A DNA stretch of 45,119 nucleotides. Source: Bremia lactucae (taxonomy: Eukaryota > Oomycota > Peronosporomycetes > Peronosporales > Peronosporaceae). Below are positions 33,175-42,654 of the stretch, piece after piece. The notes below the pieces were generated by a model. The model was given only the letters and a program-made list of their open reading frames with translations. It was not told the origin of the DNA and made no database searches. Location of the stretch: contig NC_090614.1 of assembly GCF_004359215.1 (NCBI RefSeq), forward strand, positions 1,966,291-2,011,409, given 5' to 3'. The first letter of the stretch is position 1; every line of letters starts with the position of its first letter. Position numbers and translations under genes: made by a program.

Positions 33175-34680
33175 ATGAGCAGTAGCAGCCTCGGCCACTG
33201 CGGCCATTACATTAACGACCACTGCGGCGAATACCCCCACGACCAGCTCGATGCCATCAATACTTCTAAATCTGTCTTACTTGATCAAATTCAGCAGTTG
33301 ATTATCAGCTTGTTACTGCATGACATACGTCACAAATTGACGTGCCATGAAACGGAGCCGAGTCCGAGCTTTCAACGCGCTTTCCCTAACGTAAGCACTA
33401 AATTCACCGCGTCTGCGCTTGATGCTTTGATAGCACAAGAGCTTGAAAAAAAGCTTGCGATCGTGCTGCTCGAGCTTGCGGAAGAACAGCAAAATCTCCG
33501 TATAGCAGCGACAGCAGGGAAGGCGCTGCTCGAGGAGCTTCAGAGTGCTCGCGACGAGATTGATACATTGCAAAGGGAATTAGAATGTACGCAAGACGAC
33601 CGTGATCGAGCAATCCGACAGGCCGTACGGCTTCAAGACGTTGCGGCACGATATGAAAAGACTTGTCTATTTGACGACGAGCCGAGGGAAGACGGTAGAA
33701 TACGACCATTAGACTCAAAGCTTTTCAGCAGCTTCGGTGGAATATATGCATGTCAACGCTGTCAGTCTCAAGAGGTTGAGAGGGTGCAACAGGGACATCG
33801 TTTAGACGAAAGCCGGCGCTATTGTATGGAGCTAGAAGTGACCCATGAACGTGACCAGCAACGCGAGCGAGAATTGACAGACCACGTTGCATTATTGCGT
33901 CAACGCTTTCAAGAGCAGATTGTCGAGACATTTCATGTAAAAGAGCATCTTGAAAGTGTCATCATGGAGCTGCAAGCGCAAACCTACGAGATCGAATGCG
34001 TTCAAGCTGAACGCGACTCGTTTCGCGATACGATACGGCGTCTTAAAGCCGAAAAGGAAGAGCTACGGAAGCAAGTGACAAAGCAAGACGAGCGGATTCA
34101 GCAATCGGAAAAGGCTAGCGCACGAGTCGCCACACAGCTGCAAGTGGCTACGAATCGAGCACAGGCCGAGAGCAGGCGCGTGAGTGAGCTGCTGCAGCTC
34201 ATTGAAACGCACCTTGAAAGTGCTAAAGAGCGATGCACTTGTACTGAATCTGGTAACGCAAGTGAGACGCAAGAACGCGAGTTAAGAGCAATGGAGCAAT
34301 TGCTTCAGGATGCCATACATCAAGTGACGGCGTTACGACGGCAGAATCAGTTACTACGACGTCAAAAGTCGATGAAAATGGACTCAAGTACCGCGAGCAC
34401 ACAGATTATAAGGCAAGAGACAGAGAGCATGGCGCTAACGGCGTTTGATGTATTGGCTCATGGGCCTACTGGTAGTGTTAAAGGGGACATTACAGTGCAT
34501 AGAATTGCTACGTGTGAGAGCAACAGGAAGCGAGCGAGTCAACATTTAATACAAAGACGTGAACGAGTCTGTGGGTTCGTGATAAAAGACATCTCGATGA
34601 CGTCGCGACTTTACTTGGGGTTACCACTCATTGCGTGCGCCATGGCGGCAACAGCAGCAGGTCTGCGCATTCGGCGGTAA
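33175..34680 (+). CDS. Tail-anchored coiled-coil protein
   Basis: 501 residues, single exon, ATG at 33175 (MSSSSLGHCGHYINDHCGEY). The N-terminal 30 residues are rich in histidine and cysteine. Long coiled coils follow (about 85-165 and 190-395), with heptads such as ELQSARDEIDTLQRELE and LQAERDSFRD-like wording. A cysteine pair (YACQRCQSQ, near residue 192) sits between the two coils. The last 25 residues form one hydrophobic helix (LYLGLPLIACAMAATAAGL) ending in RIRR, so the protein is probably inserted by its tail into an organelle membrane. The design suggests a tether or golgin-like factor, which is inference. No named family is recognised. Confidence 0.8.
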   Translation: MSSSSLGHCGHYINDHCGEYPHDQLDAINTSKSVLLDQIQQLIISLLLHDIRHKLTCHETEPSPSFQRAFPNVSTKFTASALDALIAQELEKKLAIVLLELAEEQQNLRIAATAGKALLEELQSARDEIDTLQRELECTQDDRDRAIRQAVRLQDVAARYEKTCLFDDEPREDGRIRPLDSKLFSSFGGIYACQRCQSQEVERVQQGHRLDESRRYCMELEVTHERDQQRERELTDHVALLRQRFQEQIVETFHVKEHLESVIMELQAQTYEIECVQAERDSFRDTIRRLKAEKEELRKQVTKQDERIQQSEKASARVATQLQVATNRAQAESRRVSELLQLIETHLESAKERCTCTESGNASETQERELRAMEQLLQDAIHQVTALRRQNQLLRRQKSMKMDSSTASTQIIRQETESMALTAFDVLAHGPTGSVKGDITVHRIATCESNRKRASQHLIQRRERVCGFVIKDISMTSRLYLGLPLIACAMAATAAGLRIRR

Positions 34681-34988
34681 TGCAGCCTTGCAACCACTCA
34701 TGGTTATGTGTTCGAAACGCAGATTGCTAACACTTTGTGGGGCGTACACGTGGTTTACCGTACCGGACCGTTGCTAACGTGCGTCTTCTTCGCAATTCAT
34801 GCAACGTTCGTCGAAGTGTCACTATCACCTTTCGTCCCGCAGTGGGAACGGAAGGCTGCTTTGAATCAAGTCGTCGCGCGACTGTCAGTCTATCGTCTTT
34901 ATGCTCCTCTTCTGAGAACGTCTCATGGTCCGAGGATGTGCACTCAAGGCGAGCAATTAAGCCGTGCTTGGTTTCTTCGATATTATCA
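34681..34988. other. Convergent 3' spacer
   Basis: 308 bases between the stop codons of the coiled-coil gene and the KH-domain gene, which face each other. It should hold both polyadenylation regions. I see no gene here. Confidence 0.5.
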
Positions 34989-36953
34989 TCAAGTTGACAG
35001 CGTCGTGCTTGCTGACGTCGAATTGGTCCTCTCAGTATCGTCGTTTTTGGATGTTTTTTCTTCATACTCTTCATCCTCGTGTTTCTCCGACAAAACAACG
35101 TAATTGTTCTCTTTTGTGCGCTTGCGTTTCCGTGGCAAAGCTATCCGTTTGGTCGAAAGCGCATCACCCGCAAGCACTTGCAACACGAGGCGTTGAGCTC
35201 GAAACACGGCGCGCATGTCGCCTGTAAACACACAGACTCGACTTTCTTGGTCGTACGGCGCTAGAAAATGCGTATGAGCTTTTGAGGTATTGACAATTTC
35301 ACGAACGAGTTGACCACGTTTGTCAAGCATCAAGCTTGCGATCCGGTACGGCAAAACAGCTTTAATTGTCACGTTGTCACCTGTTTCTCCAGTTGTCCAA
35401 GGCATTCGCGTCTTATGACGCTGCAAAATCGACTGATGCTCTCGCAGCTTTGCACGTAGGACTCGCTGAGCGTGTTCCATTTGCTTTAAAGTCCCTTGTA
35501 CGTGCAAAAGACGATTGACGCTTCCTAATGGTAAGTCCTCGAGCGAAGGAATCTGCACACGTGCCCCAGTACGTTCCGTAACGCTTTGGATCGTAGCCCC
35601 TCGTAGACCAATGACGCATCCAGCGAAAGCTTCGGGGATAGCAAAATACTGTCCCAGTCGTTTGCTAGCTGGACGTCCACCAGCTTTGCTTTGAATCGCG
35701 TGAACCGCGGCTGCTATCGCGGCGTTGGATCCACTGATTTGAATTTCACGCTCGGATGTGCCCGGCGTGCTGTCATGGAGATGAATAACTGCGCCTGTAT
35801 CGCGGCGGATAGCGGTAAGGATTCGACCTCGTTGTCCCATGATTTTTCCCACGTTTTGGTGCTCGAGAAACCAGCTTAAGGGACCTGAATTTCCCACTTT
35901 TGCCGTTTTAGTTAACAAGACTGCGTGGCTCCTGGTTGGTAGAGTCACTGGACGTGTTGTATTGGATAGATCCGTATAATTCGCGTCCCCTTTGCTTGCT
36001 CGATACGCTCGAATTGACGCAATCACGAGCCGTTGTGCGAGACAAATGCCTTTTGCTTTGCCACAAATTCGAAGCACACGATCATCTTTAAAAGGCGAAG
36101 CGGAAGGTTCACGAATGGATAAGGAACACTGCGATTGGTGACCGATACTTTGAATGGGTTCACCACGACACTCGAGGAGTGCAGAAGTAGCATTGGCTGG
36201 CATTAAAATATGCAGCGTATGTTGAAAGTCGCCATGGAGCTCCGCGTCGTCGTATTCGTTGAAGGTCAAATCTTTTAGTTTCAAAAGAGTCGCTGAAGCT
36301 GTAGAAGACTGGATGTGTTTCCTGTTTTGAGACTTTTTGTCTTTTTCAGGAGCTTTGAGACTTGAATTCTCATCAAGTGCTGGAAGCTGTTGCGACTTTG
36401 AGCTTTGTAGTTTATCATCCGTTGTTTCAGCAGCGCAAGGACGTTTAGCCGTAGATTGGTTCGTATCAGTAGTAGCTCTAGTCATGTAGCTGTCGCTGCT
36501 TTGCCTGACATTCGGATGAATCTCTTCCGAGTCACTTTCTAAACATATCGAGGTTTCACTTTCAGTGTCAAGTAGAAACGTTTTAGGCACATCTATGACG
36601 TCAAAAGACTCGGTGTTCTCTTGTATAAACGTAGGATGTGAGCTTTGTTCGCTTGGCGGTAACGCTGGAGGATCATTAAAAGGCGTAGGGGATACAGAGG
36701 ATACTTCGTGGCTGTTCTTATCAGGTGTAAGTGGCTCGTGAGGGTATAGAGCACTTAGATTATCCATTTTTATCATAGTCCATGGTTCACTTTTGAGTGG
36801 CGAGAGCTTCGTGTCCATCGTTGCATGAGTACTTTCAAGGGCTTCGTTGCAGTGTCTCGGCTCGAGATTGCTATTGACTCGCAAACGGTCGAGCAAGGCA
36901 AAGAGTTTCGTCTTGTGGTCAGTATCGTCGGTATTAATGTTAAACGACGCCAT
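34989..36953 (-). CDS. RNA-binding protein with four KH-like domains
   Basis: 654 residues, single exon. The ATG at 36953 (MASFNINTDDTDHKTKL) is used; the frame extends four codons to a TTG. Residues 1-220 are disordered and rich in serine and acidic residues. Four KH-like modules follow at about 244-315 (loop ECRG, degenerate), 343-424 (GKIMGQRGRIL, loop GQRG), 434-504 (AGCVIGLRGATIQ, loop GLRG) and 527-594 (loop DKRG, degenerate). Only the two central modules keep the G-x-x-G RNA-contact loop. A basic nuclear-localisation-like cluster (PRKRKRTKE) lies near 607. It probably binds single-stranded RNA, and perhaps regulates mRNA. CTCATTTGTC just upstream (36961-36970, minus) is close to the oomycete initiator. 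Confidence 0.87.
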   Translation of the reverse strand: MASFNINTDDTDHKTKLFALLDRLRVNSNLEPRHCNEALESTHATMDTKLSPLKSEPWTMIKMDNLSALYPHEPLTPDKNSHEVSSVSPTPFNDPPALPPSEQSSHPTFIQENTESFDVIDVPKTFLLDTESETSICLESDSEEIHPNVRQSSDSYMTRATTDTNQSTAKRPCAAETTDDKLQSSKSQQLPALDENSSLKAPEKDKKSQNRKHIQSSTASATLLKLKDLTFNEYDDAELHGDFQHTLHILMPANATSALLECRGEPIQSIGHQSQCSLSIREPSASPFKDDRVLRICGKAKGICLAQRLVIASIRAYRASKGDANYTDLSNTTRPVTLPTRSHAVLLTKTAKVGNSGPLSWFLEHQNVGKIMGQRGRILTAIRRDTGAVIHLHDSTPGTSEREIQISGSNAAIAAAVHAIQSKAGGRPASKRLGQYFAIPEAFAGCVIGLRGATIQSVTERTGARVQIPSLEDLPLGSVNRLLHVQGTLKQMEHAQRVLRAKLREHQSILQRHKTRMPWTTGETGDNVTIKAVLPYRIASLMLDKRGQLVREIVNTSKAHTHFLAPYDQESRVCVFTGDMRAVFRAQRLVLQVLAGDALSTKRIALPRKRKRTKENNYVVLSEKHEDEEYEEKTSKNDDTERTNSTSASTTLST

Positions 36954-37293
36954 GGAATGGGACAAATGAGTTCACGAGTTGAATGGTTCTCTTGCTTATG
37001 CGAAGTTGTTCCTGTGAAATATGCAGGATTGTATTCTTCGGTACAGTGTGCCACTTTGGCATCAACAACACCATTTAAAAATTATTGAGTACTTCTGAAT
37101 GGGAAAAGATATAAGGAGATAGCGACCAAAACAGAGAATTGGTACATCGGCATGTACCTAACGGATATTCTAGCTGATAGTACCTAAATATTTGAACACG
37201 TAATTGGTACTTTTCATTTAATACATTTGAGAAGTTATGGAAGCTCCGATAATTTCAAACTAAATCATGACTTTCATTTAGTACCGAGTTACA
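36954..37293. other. Spacer, no gene seen
   Basis: 340 bases between two minus-strand genes. It should include the promoter of the KH gene and the 3' end of the Nudix gene. It is AT-rich near 37100-37290, with the short motif TGGTAC/TTGGTAC recurring at 37138 and 37205. Confidence 0.4.
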
Positions 37294-38411
37294 CTAAACG
37301 CTTATCTGCAGTACCTCGGACAAGCAAATGTCAAGCAAGTAGGCCGTGAGTCCCCAAATGACGTGCGGACCACCCGTGAAGACTGGTGTGGCGTTGCTAT
37401 GACGTACCCAATTAGACTCATTCGTCAAATCGCAAAGTGATACGGTGAAGAGCGACTCGACCTCATCTTGGTTAATGGCTACCGTGCGATCGCGCATTTC
37501 CCCAATAAATCCTACAATGGGCGTCACCGCAATTCCTGTGATCGAAGTGACGCTAGACCAGTCGCAGCGTAACACACCAAGGACATCGGTGCCCTCTGGT
37601 GCTAGTCCGACCTCCTCATTCATCTCACGTAAGCAAGTGCCTTCGATACACGAGTCGTTCGAGTCGACCATGCCTCCAGGAAAACACACCTCGCCTTTAT
37701 GCTTGCCAACTGTACGCGAACGCAATGTAAAAAGCACCGATGGCTTGCCCTCAAATGTGCACAGTGGAATGACAACAGCCGCTCGAGCCGAGTGAGCTTT
37801 CGTGAGTTGTCGTGGAAGTCGACTCAATCGTTTGCGAATGCGCTCAAGGTGACGCTTGCTTAGTGCGTTCGCAAGCGACGTTTGCCGTTGAGAGTCCCTA
37901 TCGTGCTGCGCAAAGTCTGCAGCAATTGGTTACTACTTGTATCCTTTGTGTCAATCCATGCAATTAAAAGTATACACGTACCGTGATAAGGCTTGAGAAC
38001 CGCTTTTAATTCGTCTAATTTGCCTTCACTTAACAGATCGGCGCACTGCCATAGAGTGTATTCTCGATCCTGAAATGCGGCTGCAAGTGCCGGCGCCGTA
38101 TAATTGTTCACCAAGAAACTAGCATCCATCCTTGGCTTTTCAAACTCGCGGGAGAAAGATCTTGTTTCATTATCAAGTAGCACGTTTGCGTGATTTCTAT
38201 GGGTTGTCGTTTTAGACGCGACATTCACTTCATTGGGTGCTCCACGCTGACTGCTACTGTGATACGAAGTTTTCTGGTGGTTGGTGCTTGCGTGTCTACT
38301 TACTTTTACACGAATCGAAAGAAGCTGCGGCTCCATGCATGTTGCATTTGCAGATGTACGACAGCGCACTTTTGTGGGGCAGATGTGCGTTGGAATTGCA
38401 AGTCGACGCAT
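37294..38411 (-). CDS. Nudix hydrolase, CoA-pyrophosphatase type
   Basis: Two exons on the minus strand, 37982-38411 and 37294-37916, joined over a 65-base intron (GTACGT to CTGCAG) in matching phase; 350 residues from the ATG at 38411. The Nudix domain starts near residue 187 and the Nudix box is at 224-248 (GGMVDSNDSCIEGTCLREMN, then EEVGL), with metal-binding glutamates in REMNEEVG (240-247). LFTLRSRTVGKHKGEVCFPG just before it matches the CoA-pyrophosphatase signature, as in NUDT7/NUDT8 and yeast Pcd1, which cleave CoA or its oxidised forms in peroxisomes or mitochondria. The 140-residue N-terminal extension has no known domain; its first residues are basic, so organelle import is possible. 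The true start could be a later ATG (38336, or the one opening MDASFLVNNY). Confidence 0.83.
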
Positions 38412-39190
38412 GGTTTTTATTTGGCAGTAAGCAATCCGTTAAAACAAATTCGAACGGCGGTTTTTACGACCAATGCCTGCGTTGCGAAGAATTGTGGGCA
38501 TTTTGCTAACGCTTGGGGGTTATGTGCACAACTCTAATTGTCCTTCATTTTTGAGGTCTAGACACAAACCTGACCTTTCAAGCTGTCCTTCCTATTCTCT
38601 CGAGATGGCGATGTTGTGTTTCCATGGCTGGCTCTCTTTGCAAAACATGATAGTGGTGAGGCACATCCAATACAAGCGCATGACCTCACCACAACATCAC
38701 CCATACTTTAATCCTCTTAAAGCACGATTTCGAAAATTTTCTCCTTTAAAGCCTGTTCCTTGCTTCATGCACTTAATATGTAGACAGAAATAAAATTTGT
38801 GACCTAAACTTTCATGGAAATGTTCTTCTGAGAAATGTAGAAGTGCAAGGCTGATAAGCAAGGGCGTTTAAGGAGCTAACAGCAACATGTATCCCGACTA
38901 GCTTTAATTATAGACGAAACGATGGATGCACTCTTGCAGATCATGAAGATGAAGGTGAAAAGAGCGGTTTATAACCTGGTGCAGTCAATCGTACACCCGA
39001 TCGTCTGATCACAAATGATTCGAATTTATTCAAATCTGCAATTTAGATGAGAAACAAGGTCTCAACTTATGACAAATGAGCTACAGGTGCAATCTGTCGC
39101 TAGAAAGGTTGGCCATACTCATGATAGAAGCTGCGAAACATTTTGAAAGAGCAGTTGCCATCGTCTCAGTGATATTCGGTACATGAATCC
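38412..39190. other. Spacer with no supported gene
   Basis: About 780 bases between the Nudix gene start and the 3' end of the GH30 gene. A 106-codon frame on the plus strand (38473-38793) begins with a hydrophobic segment, but its composition is not protein-like further on, so I do not call it. Confidence 0.45.
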
Positions 39191-40684
39191 TTAGACCGTG
39201 ACCTTTTCGACCTGAAGAGTCATAACAGAGGCGGCTGGAAAATTCACGGCAATGGACTTATCCGTAAGAGATAGCGTGCTTTCCTCGTAGAGCGCACCTT
39301 TGCCACTAGTTTCAGTCGTCCACGCTTTGATGGGACCTCCTACGGCTGCAAAGCTTGCAAGGTCAAATGTAATCGTCTGAGCAGCTTCCATGTTGACCGT
39401 CACAATCACCAGCACCTCTTTGTCCGAGTCATATCCTATTACAGTCTTTGGATCGTCCGAAACAAGAATCTTCATTCCAGGGCGAATGTGGCGGGAGTAC
39501 TGCGCCATGACATAGTATTTGGGATTAGCCTCTCCAATCCAATTGTCGCCCGGATTGGACTGAATGAGGCCCCAGCCACCACTGTCTAGCGCCTGCCAGT
39601 ATACAATTCCTGATACGCCCATCTCGTTAATATCAAGACCAATCGTCTCGGCCATTGTGAGGCCCGTGCCATCCTCCTCGCCTAACTCTGAGTTCCACAA
39701 ATCCATACCTAGTTGGCTGATGGGTTCATTCAATCCATGACGGTCAGGACCACGATAAGCTTTCAATCCCTCGTAACCGTGAGTGTTCCATTTTTCAACC
39801 GTATCCACGGCATTTGGATTGGCTGACAAGCTTTTCAGATTTTCAAGAGCTCGAGTCGGCGAATTTTCGTCTGCTGCAGCAATTGCGACATCTTGAAGGT
39901 CCATCGCATCAAGCTGCTTACGAAGAAGTGGAAGAATCGCTTGTTGTGCTTCGAAGGAGAAATGGCAGCCTTCCTGTCCTCCTGGGAACTGCCACCACGT
40001 CTCGCTGGGTTCATTGAATAATTCGACGTAATTCATTTCAATACCCCAATCAGTCCTTGCCTTCTTCACTACCGAGGCAAGGTACAACGCGAACGCCTCA
40101 TGGTTCTCTGTCTTGAGATTGTCCACCGTACCATCGTCTCCACCGGCCGTCGCAAGATTTTTATTCATCCACCATGGGGGTGAATTTGAAAAAGCTTCGA
40201 TTTGGTCAACTCCTCGATCAACGGCAAGTTTCATCATCGCTCGCTGCTTCGAATCGGCTTCCCAATTCCAAATTGGTGACGACAATTCGTTCTTCTCCAA
40301 GCCGACCATAAAGCTCTCCATAAACTTGAAATCCGGCATTTTGCTTGACATCTTCATGGCAACATCCGTGCCGCTGACGTTAACGACACCTTTGCTCGAT
40401 CCTCCAACGTTGTAACGGGCGATGTTGAAGCCAAGACCTGGAATTTCTCCGGTAGCTCCTTCCAGGGTTACAGATGGCTTAAGAGTAAACAGAGCGTCAG
40501 CGACATCTGCTCGCTCGCCAAAAACATTGGCCCACCAGCAAAGCGACGTGCCATAGCCTTGCCACGTGTTCTCATTTGGCGAAGCAGCAGCCTTGACAGT
40601 ATAGTCAGCGGCCACCAATGAGTCGTGGCTAGATAGAAGAGCACAGGCAAGTGCGGATGCGACGAAAGAGTGACGCGAATGCAT
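39191..40684 (-). CDS. Secreted GH30 glycoside hydrolase (endo-1,6-galactanase-like)
   Basis: 497 residues, single exon, ATG at 40684. Residues 1-26 form a signal peptide (MHSRHSFVASALACALLSSH, cleaved near VAA-DY). The rest is a GH30 TIM barrel with a C-terminal beta domain: QGYGTSLCWWANVFG and FNIARYNVGG at the start, the acid/base glutamate in VELFNEPSETWW (Glu225) and the likely nucleophile in LWNSELGEEDG (Glu333), then IVYWQALDSGGWGLIQ. This wording is closest in style to endo-beta-1,6-galactanases, not glucocerebrosidases. The enzyme probably acts outside the cell on arabinogalactan side chains of plant walls or on related glycans; the substrate is inference. An initiator-like CTCTTCATTC lies on the minus strand at 40741-40750. 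Confidence 0.9.
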   Translation of the reverse strand: MHSRHSFVASALACALLSSHDSLVAADYTVKAAASPNENTWQGYGTSLCWWANVFGERADVADALFTLKPSVTLEGATGEIPGLGFNIARYNVGGSSKGVVNVSGTDVAMKMSSKMPDFKFMESFMVGLEKNELSSPIWNWEADSKQRAMMKLAVDRGVDQIEAFSNSPPWWMNKNLATAGGDDGTVDNLKTENHEAFALYLASVVKKARTDWGIEMNYVELFNEPSETWWQFPGGQEGCHFSFEAQQAILPLLRKQLDAMDLQDVAIAAADENSPTRALENLKSLSANPNAVDTVEKWNTHGYEGLKAYRGPDRHGLNEPISQLGMDLWNSELGEEDGTGLTMAETIGLDINEMGVSGIVYWQALDSGGWGLIQSNPGDNWIGEANPKYYVMAQYSRHIRPGMKILVSDDPKTVIGYDSDKEVLVIVTVNMEAAQTITFDLASFAAVGGPIKAWTTETSGKGALYEESTLSLTDKSIAVNFPAASVMTLQVEKVTV

Positions 40685-41500
40685 TAAGCTTAGTTTCCGA
40701 CAAAACCTTTCACTCGCTTTTGACGGAGAAGTAGAAAGAAGAATGAAGAGCTATATTGATTGGAATTTAGGAGTTGATCATGGGGAGGGTTATCATGGGA
40801 TTGGAGTGGAGATCATGGAAAAGAGAATCGATGGAATGCTGATGCTACGTTTTTGATATTACACCGAAAACTCGAATATTTTTCTAATTAGCAACATTGG
40901 TGCCCCCCGTGTTTTATTATTGACATTTCTGCATCTCGTCGAATCGGGACATTGCATGTTCTAAGGATATGTCACAAGGCGACGTGCGAGGGCACGAGAA
41001 AGCAACGTTCCGCTTTGTGTTATGAGACAAGTATGCTGAATACGAATAATCCTGCGCGATTTAACAAAGAGATTACGCAAACATTGCGAAGTCTTTTGCA
41101 GGGATATAGCCACACCAATTATCTACCTCTGTATTAATGAGTAGCGTGATGGTAGCAACTTGTTGATAACAAGAATATATATTGAGAAGCCTTTATGCAG
41201 GCCTTACCAACTACAGTAGCTCAAAAGGGGTGTGTCAAAGTCCAAAAGGGGGTCTAAAGACGACTCTAAAGGAATAACTGTTAATTTTGCGATATAGTGG
41301 AATAATGCAAATATTTTTATGCTGTCATTTTGATCTGGTGTCTTAACTCAATAAAACGGGGTGGCAATACCAAAAGAAAAAGAAGTTTCACGATCGTCTA
41401 TTAACATGTTAACATGAGCAGATGTCTAAAAAGTCCTGAGCCAGGATACAAGCGCAGGGGTAGGTGGCTTGTCGTGGCTGATGTCCCGTGAAGGCGGGTG
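40685..41500. other. Upstream region of the GH30 gene
   Basis: About 815 bases ending in GGGTG (41496-41500), the left target duplication of the first solo LTR. Besides the initiator-like site near 40741 I see no gene; the open frame at 40952-41137 is short and unremarkable. Confidence 0.45.
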
Positions 41501-41954
41501 TGTAACGGGGCACTGCGACTTGTACTGTTTCAGTACAAGTCCACTTCACTCTGCTTCAGATGTGAGTGGTGCCTCTCGTTAGGTGACGTACACTGTACGT
41601 ATAGAGGAAGACTTCTCTTAAGACAAGTTAACTTAAAAGGGTAAAATGAAAACTGTATTGATATAGTTAAGTGTCTTGTTAATCTATCTTTGTAAATGTT
41701 GACTTGACTATAAACTAATACTAAACATGTTAATGAATTCTTATCTATCTTATCTCGCAACTCTCTCTTTGATTACTTCCGCAGCTGATTAGTCTGCGGA
41801 ATAAATAGACATAATGGTCTATACCTACTTATGGATAAGAATTCAGGACATAACTATATAAAATAATATCCTTCAAATATTATCCACCTTTTAGATAATA
41901 TATTAATTAACAACCTTTAAGTGTTAATTTCATGTAACGATACACCCCGTTACA
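41501..41954 (-). repeat. Solo LTR with target-site duplication GGGTG
   Basis: 454 bases, TGTAACGGGGCAC... to ...ACACCCCGTTACA, the same family and orientation as 1281-1722. The flanks are GGGTG on both sides (41496-41500 and 41955-41959). No internal retroelement sequence adjoins it, so it is a solo LTR left by recombination between the two LTRs of one inserted element. Confidence 0.93.
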
Positions 41955-42200
41955 GGGTGCCCTTGCAGGTCTTGACAAGGTAATTCAATACATGCGAGGA
42001 GACGCGCTCCGTTGACTGCAGTAATCGCTGACTAATGTTCGCGTAGAGCGATCGTCTTCAGCTGCCGCAGTCCGCTTTCTCAAAATGCTGACGCACTCTC
42101 GACTGTGGATGGGAGCTGTCCACGGAATGCCGCCTCATTGCGCTCTACCCAGAGAACCCAGAGATTCACTTGGCAGACAGAGCACAGAACGAACTAGATG

Positions 42201-42654
42201 TGTAACGGGGCACTACGACTTGTACTGCTTCAGTACAAGTCCACTTTGCACTGCTTCAGTTGCTAGTGGTGCATTACGTTATTTTACGTACACTAGCACG
42301 TGCAGAGGAAGACTTCTCTTTATGGTAACTAGCTTGAAGAGGGTAAATTAAAAAGTGTATTAATATAATTAGGTATCTCTCTTTCTATCTTGTAAATGCT
42401 AACTTAATTATAATCTAATACTAAACATGCAATTGAATTCTTATCTTTATCTTATCTGTAACTCTCTCTTTGATTACTCCTACAGCTGATAAGTCTGCGG
42501 ATAAATAGATATAATGGTCTATACCTATTTATGGATAAGAATTCTGAACATTACTATATAAAGTAATATCCTCCAAATATTATCTACCTTTTAGATAATA
42601 TATTGATTAACAACCTTTAAGTGTTAATTTCATGTAACGATACACCCCGTTACA
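42201..42654 (-). repeat. Solo LTR with target-site duplication AGATG
   Basis: 454 bases of the same LTR family, orientation as the previous one, only 246 bases away. The flanks are AGATG on both sides (42196-42200 and 42655-42659), so it is an independent insertion that also collapsed to a solo LTR. Confidence 0.93.

Noticed and set aside
34708..35103. 131-codon plus-strand frame
   Set aside because: Overlaps the 3' end of the KH gene on the opposite strand and has no conserved look.
37294..37827. Stand-alone 177-residue Nudix protein
   Set aside because: It would start at TTG; a clean 65-base intron joins it in frame to the exon at 37982-38411.
38473..38793. 106-codon plus-strand frame starting with a hydrophobic segment
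   Set aside because: Could suggest a secreted protein, but the composition after the first 20 residues is not protein-like and no homology is recognised.
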